From NCBI GenBank assembly GCA_003427395.1, contig BFEA01000183.1:1100224-1124611 (forward strand): a DNA stretch of 24,388 nucleotides. Reading direction: 5' to 3'. A program made the translations under genes and the position numbers. The DNA comes from Chara braunii (Eukaryota > Streptophyta > Charophyceae > Charales > Characeae). A model generated the notes under the pieces. It was not told the origin of the DNA. It was given only the letters and a program-made list of their open reading frames with translations, and searched no databases. This document shows, piece by piece, positions 9,580-19,331 of the stretch. Each line of letters starts with the position of its first letter. Within the stretch, counting starts at the first letter, position 1.

Positions 9580-10231
9580 ACCAGGCATGTTTTTATAAGT
9601 TTGTATGGTCTGGTTGCTCTGATTTGCGAGAGTTGTTAGCGATTGCCTTTTAAGGGACCAAACAGGTTTCATAAGTTTAGATGGCTTGGTTACCTTATTT
9701 CATTTGGGGTTTCTCATGTTTATTGGTTTTTAAAAGGAGGAGTTCAACAAGTTTCATAAGTTTGGATAACTCTAACTTCTTCTTGTTTATTCTGAGAGAA
9801 GATCAGACGAAAAACCAGACATGCTTTCATAAGTTCGAATGGTCTGGTGTGGAGCAACACACATCCTGGAACCAGAAGGGTAAATTTGTATATATCTTTA
9901 TACCATTTAATTTACAAACAGTCTAGTCAGACATTGTTCCATAAGTTTGAATGGTCTAACTATAACTTATCACAAAACTCAACATAGTTAGTGTATCAGT
10001 TAAGAGTAAACTAGTGGTAAGAAGGGAATGATAAACCTTATTTCTGAGTTGAACGGTTCAATCATATGTTGCCTTAAAAGATTAAGTGCATAAAATTATA
10101 TATAACTTGGATATTTTAAACAGTTCAGGGCGACTAGGTTGGACAACCTAGTCACATGCCCAAGGAAGAAAAAAGTTGCAGTGCCCTGTGTTTGTGTATA
10201 TCCAATGACTTTTATAAGTTTGGATGGTCTA
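9580..10231. repeat. Dispersed hairpin-motif family, block A
   Basis: A core close to TTTCATAAGTTTGGATGGTCT recurs at 9588, 9667, 9751, 9826, 9938 and 10209. In most units it is bracketed by complementary ends, giving a hairpin of 34-39 nt. Examples are ACCAGAC...GTCTGGT (9814-9848), ACCAGGC...GTCTGGT (9580-9614), ACCAA...TTGGT (9657-9690) and TAGTCAGAC...GTCTAACTA (9924-9962). Stem bases change while pairing is partly kept. A near-continuous palindrome, GACTAGGTTG/CAACCTAGTC, lies at 10132-10153. The segment 10110-10235 is homologous to 15505-15647 and 15725-15873. No protein is encoded. The function is unknown; it could be an expanded structured repeat or the non-coding part of a mobile element. 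Confidence 0.7.
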
Positions 10232-10439
10232 GCTTTACGCCTTATGAGAGATGGGTATAAGGGTAAAATAATTGAAAGATTATGAATTATTGCTTGACAA
10301 GGTTTGACCTTTGAGCTGGTGAGGGTACTTACTGATATAGTTTGACCTTGCATATGGCTGAGTGAGATCTCTACTTAGTATGAGTTTAAGTTTGACAAGT
10401 AGTTGTTTTTGTTGTTCGCCACGTGACAGAGCTGTAAGA

Positions 10440-11110
10440 GTTAGTTCAATTTCTGCATTTTCTGAGCTAACGTTTTCTTACTTATGTCAAATTTTTTATT
10501 TTTTGGGATTATTTTTTATACTTGGCTTTGTATAAATCTTTGTAAGCTACTTTCCCTACGGGAACGCTGCCGAAATTTCTACAAAACCAAGAAGTTAGTC
10601 AAATTTGACTTTGTCAAATTTGACTTTTGAAGTTCAACTTTTCGTTTAAGTTATATATTTGTCTTAGTAAAATTATGAAAAACCTTCTTTTCTATGGGAA
10701 GTGTTACGCGAATTTTTGTTAATTCAGAAAGTTAGACAATTTAACTTTGAAAAAGTCAAGATTATTTTCAGATTCAGTATTTAGCTTTGTATAAAATTTT
10801 AAAAATTACTTATCTTACAGGAAGCGCTGCCGAAATTTCTACACATCTAAAAAAGATAGTTAAAGTATGTCTTGACAAAACTCAAAACCTTATGATGAGT
10901 TTTTGTCTGAATTAATATAAATCTGGGAAGTCTACCTCTCTAAAGGAGATACAACCCAAATTTTTAGTAATTCAGGGAGTTAGACAAAATTTGACTTTTC
11001 AAGAGTTGGAGATTATTTCAGTTTTCAACTAGTATAAATTATGAAAAGACACTTTCTACGGGAAGCGCTATCAAAATTTTCTTGGTTTAAAGGAGTTAGA
11101 TTATATCTTG
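10440..11110. repeat. Degenerate tandem array, about 120-bp units alternating in two types
   Basis: Units recur around the cores at about 10560, 10697, 10820, 10944 and 11060 (spacing 116-137 bp). Each has a GGGAAGCG-like core, then AAATTT, then a GTTAGACAAAATTTGAC-like block. Units 1, 3 and 5 carry the GCTGCCGAAATTTCTAC type. Units 2 and 4 carry the AAATTTTT...TAATTCAGGGAG type. The pattern is thus A-B-A-B-A with a dimer of about 250 bp. The same A and B units occur at 15300-15460 and A again at 16265-16360. No coding potential is seen. Confidence 0.7.
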
Positions 11111-11487
11111 ACAGGTGGCGAGTCTAGCGGTTCAATCTGCATGGAGGAGATTGTGCCATAAGTCTACCTTTCTTCGACACTGGCTTAGAGGTGGACTTAA
11201 ACTTAGTTATCAGGAGAATCTTGAGTGAGAATGTGTTATGGAGATTCATTCCCCATGCACTGATAGTCAAGCGGGTGACTTGACCAGCTCAATCACATCA
11301 GGGGAGGTCGAGTTGGCCTCCGTTAGTGGACGGAACCGCAGAAAGACCATAGTGGCTAATCTGTGTCACACCTCCTCCACTGCATCCAAGCCCGTAGGCC
11401 GTGTTCTCCTTTCAGGGATGCGCTCGAAGCCAGCAACGTGAACAACTCAACATATGTTTGGTCCCCAAACCCCTCCATGACCGAGCC

Positions 11488-11721
11488 CTACTTCGCCCTT
11501 AAGGTTGCCATCAACCAGTCCGCCACCGCTGTCAGTTTCTTGTTTATAGGCATGTGCGGCGGCGGGGTCCCCTCCTCCTCCCCTGCAACCTGTGATTCCG
11601 GTGTCACTCCCTCCGAGGTTGCTCCCGCCGAATCCGGAATTGGGTCCACGTCCATCGGTTCCGGTCCGACGGCGGCGTTAAAGGGGTCCATCATGTGTGC
11701 CGTCATTGTTTGCGGCTGCAA
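11488..11721 (-). CDS. Small unidentified ORF, possible transposon ORF fragment
   Basis: This is an open frame of 77 codons on the minus strand. From the internal ATG its product starts MMDPFNAAVGPEPMDVDPIP. It has an acidic, proline-rich N-terminal half and a short helical end (INKKLTAVADWLMATLRAK). It lies downstream of the LINE ORF1-like pseudogene on the same strand, so it could be the start of a following ORF or of another decayed copy. No endonuclease or RT motif is seen, and no family is recognised. Coding status rests only on composition and position. Confidence 0.3.
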   Translation of the reverse strand: MQPQTMTAHMMDPFNAAVGPEPMDVDPIPDSAGATSEGVTPESQVAGEEEGTPPPHMPINKKLTAVADWLMATLRAK

Positions 11722-11724
11722 CTA

Positions 11725-11835
11725 GCTTATATCTGATCCCCCGCCTACCAAAGAATGTGCATGTGAATCCACCTGTGATTGGCTTATATTTGGTCCCCCA
11801 CCTACCACAGCCTGTGCATGTGAATCCATCTCCGT
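11725..11835. repeat. 57-bp direct repeat, two units
   Basis: Units start GCTTATATYTGRTCCCCC at 11725 and 11782 and share GCATGTGAATCCA further on. They differ at scattered positions. Confidence 0.8.
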
Positions 11836-11997
11836 CCCCTTCGGATCAGTGCCCGACTGTTGCTCTCGAGGAGGTCGGGTTAGAACCCGTACGTGAACCG
11901 ATGGTCCGGGGTTGATGTTCCAAGCGTGAATGGGCGCCAGTCGACTAGGACGGTCATTTAACCACGCGATACCCTCGCCGTAATAAAATCAACTCTC

Positions 11998-14010
11998 TCA
12001 TACACAATTTGCGCCTAGTCTCTTTTTGTATCCAACTCGTAACATTTTTGACACAAGAAACAGTTGAGTGTCACATATCGCGAGGGCGCAACCTTCGTCA
12101 TATTGACAAGTCATGCATGAAAATGCAAGCAGTTGCAAGGATGTCATACTACGAAGTACTACGAAGTCATGCATGATAATGGTCTTGAGGGGTGTCAATT
12201 GATACGCACCTGGTTGATCTCTCGACGCTAGACAACCGCCAAGGCGGTTGCGAGTCCTAACCTCTTTTGCGCCCTGCACACATGAGCGGTAGGCGGGCCT
12301 CGCTCTCTCCCTCATGCACATACTCGCTAGCAGGGGGGCCAATGCCATCAAGTGCCCCCGCCCTTCCTTGTGTGGCAACCTCTTTCTCCCTGCCTGCGGA
12401 ATTCTTTCGTTGCTACCCTTAAGATCCAGTTCCCTTAGGCATGGCCCCGAGCGTCGGGGGGTGTTTCGGGATCCATATTCCTTCCCCCCTTTCTTCCCCA
12501 CTGTTCTCCAACCTTCTACATCCTGGTCACCTTGGGCGGGGTCCTGCGATAGAGGCCCCTTCTGCAGTTCATCCCCCTTTTGTAGAGGCCCCTTCAAAGG
12601 CCCTTTTTGCAGTTCATCCTTCTGCAGCTTCACCTCCACTGGTGATAGGGGGGTTCATGTACCGGGGGGGGCGGGTTTCCCAATCTGCCTCCCCCGTCTT
12701 CTCCCATACCCAGCCCGAAGGGACCCCTTCCCCTGTTCGATCTTCGACACATACCCAGCCCTCATGTTCTGGGTCTGTTGTTCTCCAATGTGTCGCCTTT
12801 ATCGGGTCTCTCAACAACTTCCCCGTAGCTCGGGTTGTCTTTTGTGGATGAAGGGGGCAACTGTACTCTGTGTACAAGTGGCCATAAACTCTACATTTGT
12901 GGCACGACGGCCGCATTTTGTGTGTCGTCTAAATCATGTATTCCTTTCCCCCGACTCGATATGGAATCACATCGTCTAGGGAGAAAGGTTGGCCTTGAGG
13001 AAAGTCAAAGCCAACATCAGGTAGTTGTCCTTCTTGGCGACGTATGATGGGAGGGGGTCAATGAAGGTGACTATGTCGTAGAGCTGGCCGAAGTCGCAAA
13101 CAAAGGCAGCCTGGATTTCCACTGGGATGTGGCGCAGTTCGACCCAGTAGAAATCCTGCATCAGTTGCGTCGTTCTCTCCTCCGGTCCCTGTTGGGGGTG
13201 TGGCATCCATGGGTAGATCTTAACCTAAGATCGTTCGCACCATAGGCGTTTCCAATTGTCAATCGCCTGTTTAACTGCTTCCAGCATACATGGGATCGTG
13301 AAAAGTGTGTTGGAAATCAGTTGAATGAGAAAATGGTGGCGGGCCAGGTCCGTGCTGCCTTTCAAGATTTCTAGACGACGTCCGATCCATTTAACTTTGT
13401 CACTGATCAATTTGAAGGCCCCGTCATCGTGGAAGACCCAGTTGTTTGCATGTTTTGTGTAGATCGCATTCCTGTCGGTCAGCCCTTTATCTGGATAGGT
13501 CTTTATCATGACCTGTTTTCCCCCTTGTGTGACCACACGTGTTTCCAAAGGCAAGAACAGGTGGGACATGAAGAAGGTCCGTGCTGATGGCAGGGTGTCG
13601 AGGGGAATGACCAGGTCCCCCGTTCGCGGGCCACCTTGGTTGCGGTGGATGGTCAACGCCCGCCCCTGACATGGGCTTTTAATCATGTCAACCCATGTGG
13701 TCAGTAGTTTTTAGAGGCCAACCACTTGGCCAGAGGGGGTGTCTGACACTTCTTTTTGCAACATGTCCAGGGCACCGGGTTTACATTCTCCCCGCTCGTG
13801 TTTTGCCTCGATCAACACCCTTTCCTCCTCAGTTAAAATTTATGCATCATCCTGCAGGACCAGCAGTTTCCAAGGGTTTGTGCCTATGTGTGGTTTTGGA
13901 GAAGCAGAGGTCTGGTGATCTTGACTCTACCTTGTCCGCATCCCTTGTTTGATGCATTGCTCTGCCAGTTGTCTCATCGCCCTACTGTAAAAAGCATCGA
14001 ATCCAATCTC
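11998..14010 (-). pseudogene. LINE ORF1-like protein (DUF4283-like plus CCHC knuckle), decayed
   Basis: Reading the minus strand from about 14010 down, one frame runs through ILTEEERVLIEAKHERGE, the 13686-13225 block (ALTIHRNQGGPRTGDLVIPL) and QDFYWVELRHIPVEIQAA (13206-12976). It then reaches a zinc knuckle, CHKCRVYGH (12904-12878). This order (DUF4283-like domain, then CCHC) is that of ORF1 proteins of plant L1-type LINEs, thought to bind the element's RNA. Breaks are TAA at 13840-13842 and 13711-13713, TAG at 13225-13227, a frameshift near 12970, another TAG about 10 codons before the knuckle, and a frameshift near 12630. A Gly/Pro/Leu/Gln/Lys-rich repeat and the end motif EGWRTVGKKGGKE follow. 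In the knuckle the expected last cysteine position is Tyr and a Cys lies two residues later. No ORF2 is found downstream. Confidence 0.7.
12535..12630 (-). repeat. Short in-frame repeat in the ORF1-like tail
   Basis: On the minus strand two copies of a GATGAACTGCARAARGGGCC unit encode DELQKGPL with a further GPLQKG between them. It is a slippage-type expansion in a hydrophilic linker. Confidence 0.75.
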
Positions 14011-15000
14011 TTATGTGCAAGTTGCCTCCTAGTGGATATTCTTGTTGTCGGTTACATTCCCATATTTCGGCGTCCCAAATCGTTTTTTGTGCTTATTCCG
14101 TTCGTGACCTTCTGTTTTTCATTGCAATCCGAAAATTGTTTTGCTGACTATGCAGTCCTGTGCATTCTGCCTTGTATGTTTTCTACTTTTGTGTCTTTTA
14201 TTTTGTCCCGGCTTAGATTGTTTTATTACTTTTCTGGTTTCCGGTGCTACCTTTTCTCGACGTTCCCTTCCCAGGGGGTGGTTGGTCTGAGCACGGAGTC
14301 CCTTACGAGCTTTCTCTTTCCTATTCACTTCTAGTTTCCCCTCCTCCTCTTACTCCTCCCTTGAGTCCTGGGTGTCCCCTAGTTGTCTCTCCCCTGTCTA
14401 TCCCCAGATTGTGGATCTCCCCACCAAGGGCCCCCTGCCTTCTTGCGCTTCGGATACTCACCTCTGATGTCGCTTGATACCCACCGGATGGCGATGGAGA
14501 TGTTGTCGCTTGATGCCCACGGTAGTTTGGGCCCCGCTTCTTACAACGCTGCTCTCGCCACGTTAAATTTGCATCCTTCGTTTCCCCTCCCCTTGTGACT
14601 TCGTCGCTACCTCCACCCTAAGTTCTCCTTGCATCTATCCCTACCCCAATATACTCCAATATTTTGTCACCCCCTCCTTGTTGCTATATCACTTCCCTCC
14701 CCCTATTCACCTCCTCCCAAAACCGATCGGCGATTTATGAAGCCCTCATCCGCCTCAACTTTCACCTGTCCTTCACTCCCCTCACCGTCACCTACTCACT
14801 CCACCCCACAAGTTCCTCTCCTTCCCCCTTCGTGATCTCACCGCGACGGCTCGATACCTCTTTCTCCGTTCGCTGCAGAATAGCATTCCCCGGGATATCT
14901 TTTCCGAAAACCAACCTTTGTCTTCACGCCACCACAATTGATGTCTTCGCACCAAAGTCCTAACGCAAATCGCTTCCTCACGTGCGTGTTGTCCTCGTGG
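14011..15000 (-). other. Pyrimidine-rich (plus strand) region upstream of the ORF1-like gene
   Basis: The plus strand is dominated by C and T, especially 14330-14850, so the minus strand is purine-rich. On the minus strand it lies just upstream of the LINE ORF1-like frame and could be its 5' UTR. No tandem period or convincing ORF was found; open frames here are composition artefacts. Confidence 0.45.
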
Positions 15001-15019
15001 TCAGAGTACCTACCCTTTG

Positions 15020-15031
15020 TGGTATCATAGC
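15020..15031 (+). promoter_or_regulatory. PBS-like site (initiator tRNA-Met type)
   Basis: TGGTATCATAGC differs by one base from the TGGTATCAGAGC primer binding site common in plant LTR retrotransposons. No LTR end in CA precedes it (the bases before are CCTTTG) and no gag follows. The homologous site in the second repeat copy is diverged. Confidence 0.3.
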
Positions 15032-15290
15032 TTTGATAGGTAACTACTTCAGGCCACGAAGTAGGGTAGACATGCTTATACTCCTTTTAGGCAACTAAAT
15101 TGTATACATATTCCAAAAAGAAACGGTTATGGCAAAATTGTTTTACGCACCACACTTAGGATGTGGCGACGCTTCGTGCCTTGTAGGTTCGAGTCCCGTT
15201 AGCCGTACACTAGAAATAAAAAGTGATACGAGTTGCTTAAATTTCTGCATTTTCTGGGATAAGTTTATTTTTCTTATACTTAAAACTATA
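15030..15290 (+). repeat. Direct repeat of about 260 bp, copy 1 (contains tRNA-Leu-like)
   Basis: This segment, from TTTGATAGGTAACTACTT through the tRNA-like sequence to TGCATTTTCTGG, recurs at 16031-16290 with clear but diverged similarity. It includes a small hairpin CTACTTC...GAAGTAG near 15043-15063. Its right end runs into the A/B array units seen at 10.5 kb. Confidence 0.9.
15123..15206 (+). tRNA. tRNA-Leu(UAG)-like sequence, copy 1 (probable pseudogene)
   Basis: The acceptor arms ACGGTTA/TAGCCGT pair at all seven positions, one of them G-T. The anticodon stem CCACA/TGTGG is perfect around the loop CTTAGGA, giving anticodon TAG (15157-15159). A long variable arm (GACGCTTCGTGCC) is present, as expected for leucine tRNAs. 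A B-box-like GGTTCGAGTCC follows. The TGGCRAAATTG...ACGCACCA pattern resembles bacterial and organellar tRNA-Leu(UAG) rather than nuclear cytosolic ones. The D stem has one mismatch and the T stem is weak. CCA is not encoded. No terminator T run follows. I infer an organelle-derived insertion or a tRNA-related repeat head. Confidence 0.6.
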
Positions 15291-15426
15291 TAAACTTTAA
15301 AAATTTACTCTTGCTAAGGAAAGTGATCCCCAAATTTCTGCAAATCCAAAAAAGTTAGGCAAAATTTGACTGAGTTCATATTTGGCTTAGTAAAACTATG
15401 AGAAACCTACTTTTCTAAAAGAGGTA

Positions 15427-15873
15427 CTGCCCAAATTTTTACTAAATCAGGGACTCGGTCCTCTGTCTATATTTTGAAGACTAATCAGAGAGTTATTAAA
15501 TTTTGGACATTTAAACAGTTTAGGGCGACTAGTCATTGTTTCTAAGCGAAATGGTCTAGGTATATACCCAATGAAGAGAGAAGTAGTTGTTCAACCTGTT
15601 TGCGTATTATGTAAGGCATGCTAGGCATTGTTTTTAAGTTGAATGGATGCTGCCTAAATTTTTACTAAATCAGGGACTCAATCCTCTGCCTATATTTTGA
15701 AGACATATCAGAGAGTTATTAGTTTTTGGATATTTAAACAGTTTAGGGCGACTAGCCATTGTTTCTAAGCGAAATCATCTAGTGACATACCCAATGAAAA
15801 AAGAAGTAATTGTTCAACTTGTTTGCGTATTACGTAAGGCATGCTAGGCATTGTTTTTAAGTTGAATGGTCTC
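15427..15873 (+). repeat. Tandem duplication of about 220 bp (two units)
   Basis: Unit 1 is about 15427-15647 and unit 2 about 15648-15873. Both read from CTGCCYAAATTTTTACTAAA through CAGTTTAGGGCGACTAG to GGCATTGTTTTTAAGTTGAA. Each carries two members of the hairpin family described at 9.6-10.2 kb. Examples are CTAG...CTAG at 15529-15559 and ACTAG...CTAGT at 15751-15783. Confidence 0.9.
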
Positions 15874-16030
15874 GCACCGTGTAATATGTAAGATGAGTGA
15901 AATAGATAATCATCTGGAGGATTGATGAACTGTCTATGTAGAATTGACCTGAATCTTGGTGACAATACTAACCCTTTGCGGTATGGACTTGGATATGGTT
16001 AGAGAAAAATTTTGCTTGCTTTGAGTCGCG

Positions 16031-17084
<1,054 letters not shown>

Positions 17085-18200
17085 TTAAACCTCTTAACAT
17101 GTTTTCGGGCCACCAAAGGTGGGATCCCACTTTCAGTATTAGGGGTGTTTAACCATTACTCCCAAGAGACTCTCATGGGACGGTTTGTTGCGCTGGCACA
17201 GAAGGCAAGTTCTCACGTACGTTAGTGTGTCGTTCGTTATTCTTCGCGAAACAAGTGTTATCGGATATTGGCAAAAGTTTTTTTTATCCCGAAGTGTTCC
17301 TCTGTGCCATGATACTCCCCAATAATTAGACTCTTCGTAGGTTCATTATGTGGAAAACAATTTTTTTTTTTCAAAATCAATAAAGAAATACACGATGTTT
17401 GTCATTCGGTAGCTAGGAAAAATTTCAGGACTGTATTTTAGATTATTTTTAATAGGTTGTCAGATTGAATCTGTTACATATCCTTTTCGAATTTTATCCT
17501 TCAGGTTTTTAATGTTTAAATATGTGAGAATCGTTCCAAAGAAGTTACTCTTGCGTGAGAGAGCATCAACTAGCAATTATACTTAACTCGAAATCATAAG
17601 TGTCAATGATAGCCGACCATCTGGCAAGCTTGTCAGTAAGACGAGGTTGTGTTTTGAGCCACTTGAGAGTGTCGTGATCTGAGTAGACTTGGAAGTGTCT
17701 ATCTAGGAGGCAGTGCTTCTCACGTACGTGAGTGTGTCATTATTTATTCTTCGCGAAACAAGTGCTATCGGAAATTGGCAAAAGTTTTTTTTATCCTGAA
17801 GTGTTCCTCTGTGTCATGACACTCAACAATAATTAGACTCTTCGTAGGTTTATTATGTGGAAAACAATATTTTTTTTTTCGAAATCAATAAAGAAATATA
17901 TGATGTTTATCATTCGGTAGCTAGGGAAACTTTCAGAACTGTATTTAAGATTATTTTTAATAGGTTGTCACATTGAATCAGTTATATATCCTTTTCGAAT
18001 TTTATCCTTCAGGTTTTTTATGTCATGACACTCAACAATAATTAGACTCTTCGTAGGTTCATTATGTGGAAAACAATTTTTTTTTTTTCGAAATCAATAA
18101 AGAAATATATGATGTTTATCATTCGGTAGCTAGGGAAACTTTCAGGCCTGTATTTAAGATTATTTCTAATAGGTTGTCACATTGAATCAGTTACATATCC
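17085..18200 (-). mobile_element. Scrambled Ty3/gypsy fragment: RNase H plus three copies of the RNase H-integrase linker
   Basis: Read on the minus strand. 17714-17529 encodes an RNase H end (VYSDHDTLKWLKTQPRLTDK...DALSRKSNFFG). 17528-17085 encodes the linker (DKIRKGYVTDS) and an integrase finger (TYVRTCLLCQRNKPSHESLG, about 17220-17160). A second linker-finger copy lies at 18021-17715, upstream of the RNase H. A third, linker-only copy lies at 18200-18022. The order is therefore linker, linker-finger, RNase H, linker-finger, which no functional element has. Numerous stops are present. The family is the same as elements 1 and 2 but in opposite orientation; RT and the integrase core are missing. 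Confidence 0.85.
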
Positions 18201-18288
18201 TTTGTTTCGAAACCCTGACGCTCCTCTTGAACCGAAGGGTGTAAACAATTAGTCAACGTCGGAAACCCCTTTCCACTCTTAAACTCCT

Positions 18289-18889
18289 ATGGCAGAGAAT
18301 GTTTCTTCCTTAATCCATCACTCAAATCACCCTGAACATGTGATGTGTATAGTTCCTAGTGAGACTCTTGATAAGTTTGGTAATGAACTGATTAACCTAC
18401 GAAGCTCATGGACTACGGAGGCGAAGTTTAAGGGCGAGTTAATGCTTGCACACATACAGGCTGCAAGGAAACGAACGGATGCTCTGTTACACCCAGGGCA
18501 AAAAATATAGCAAAGTTGATGACTCTATGCTAGCGGATCAAACTACCATCACGGTTTTCCAATATGTGAAAAATGTGAAGTGTTACTTTTGGACAGAAGA
18601 AGTTTAACGTATTTTGCATAAAGTAACGTTTGAGAAAAAAATGTCGTCTCATTTGAACACGGGAATGAATTGGCAAGAGGAAGCAAACCTCTATATCAAA
18701 TATAAAGAGAAAACTATAAATTTAAAAAATAAAAATGATAAATTGAAGTCATCAAACTTTATCACAAATCAGGTTCAGACTCGACATTGTTTTCCGTTCT
18801 ATGAGTCTACTTGCAATTCGATCGATGGTCGTGAAACAAAAGTTGGCACAGGAGGAGATGTACTCTGCAGAATGCACCAACGAGGGTAA
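18289..18889 (+). pseudogene. Unidentified broken ORF, possibly gag-related, upstream of element 2 pol
   Basis: An ATG frame (MAENVSSLIHHSNHPEHVMC...) runs 73 codons to 18510. A one-base shift near 18500-18509 joins it to a second frame (SKVDDSMLADQTTITVFQYV). That frame has one TAA (18605-18607) and then stays open to 18889. The product would be about 200 residues. The first part is amphipathic. The middle is a Lys/Asn-rich, coiled-coil-like stretch (EANLYIKYKEKTINLKNKND). No zinc knuckle or protease motif is seen. It lies directly before element 2 pol, in the same orientation, where gag would be. It might instead be a captured host exon. Confidence 0.4.
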
Positions 18890-18975
18890 CTGAAAGGAAG
18901 ATAAAACACACCATTGGAATTGTTCCCGAAAGTAAACTCCCCAAAGGTTCAATCTATTGTATGTCATAGAAGAAA

Positions 18976-19331
18976 CTTGATAACTGCGTAGCACGACGAA
19001 CGTGCTTACTCCCCTTCACGCGCGAACAGCTTGCGAACATGTTCAAGAGAACATATATTTTTTTTGTTAAAAAAAAATAATAATAAAAAAATAGGTTTTT
19101 TATTTTTAACTCATGTTGACTACGAATTTGAACATGACTCCAGTGCAAAAGTTGCTTGTATTAATATTTTACATAACATATATATTTTTTAGATTTTTTC
19201 AAAAACCTTTTTTTATTTTTTTAAATATTTTTTATGTTCGTGTTCGAAGGGTTTTGAACGCTTGTTCACGTTCGGGCGACCATGTTCACGTCCGCCTCCG
19301 AACCCGAACACGGTGCTACGCAGCTTGATAA
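18976..19331. mobile_element. 340-bp MITE with 11-bp TIRs and 8-bp target duplication
   Basis: The ends are CTGCGTAGCAC (18984-18994) and its exact reverse complement GTGCTACGCAG (19313-19323). They are flanked by perfect 8-bp direct repeats CTTGATAA (18976-18983 and 19324-19331). The interior is AT-rich in the centre, with GC-richer subterminal parts repeating GTTCG/CGAAC words, and has no coding capacity. An 8-bp duplication points to the hAT superfamily, though the TIR start is not the commonest hAT form. Removing the element and one repeat rejoins the gypsy RT frame (MS-stop-KKLDKLKKQLQ), which aligns with MSPKELDELLSQLD of element 1. That confirms the insertion boundaries. Confidence 0.92.

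Noticed and set aside
9580-10231. CRISPR-like array from the recurring core
   Set aside because: Spacing is irregular (70-280 bp), the copies are diverged, and the window is eukaryotic.
11363-11725. Plus-strand 120-codon frame
   Set aside because: It is antisense to a minus-strand frame with more natural composition, and neither has a recognised domain.
12314-12979. The longest plus-strand open frame (221 codons) as a host gene
   Set aside because: It lies antisense to the ORF1-like pseudogene, which shows recognisable domains. The plus-strand product is Pro/Ser/Cys-rich with no motif.
14330-14850. Proline/serine-rich plus-strand proteins
   Set aside because: The pyrimidine-rich composition alone gives long frames rich in Pro, Ser and Leu. 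No motif or start context supports them.
18614-18889. Separate small gene starting at an alternative start codon
   Set aside because: The frame continues upstream through a single TAA to the end of the 18289 ORF, so it is treated as part of the same broken gene.
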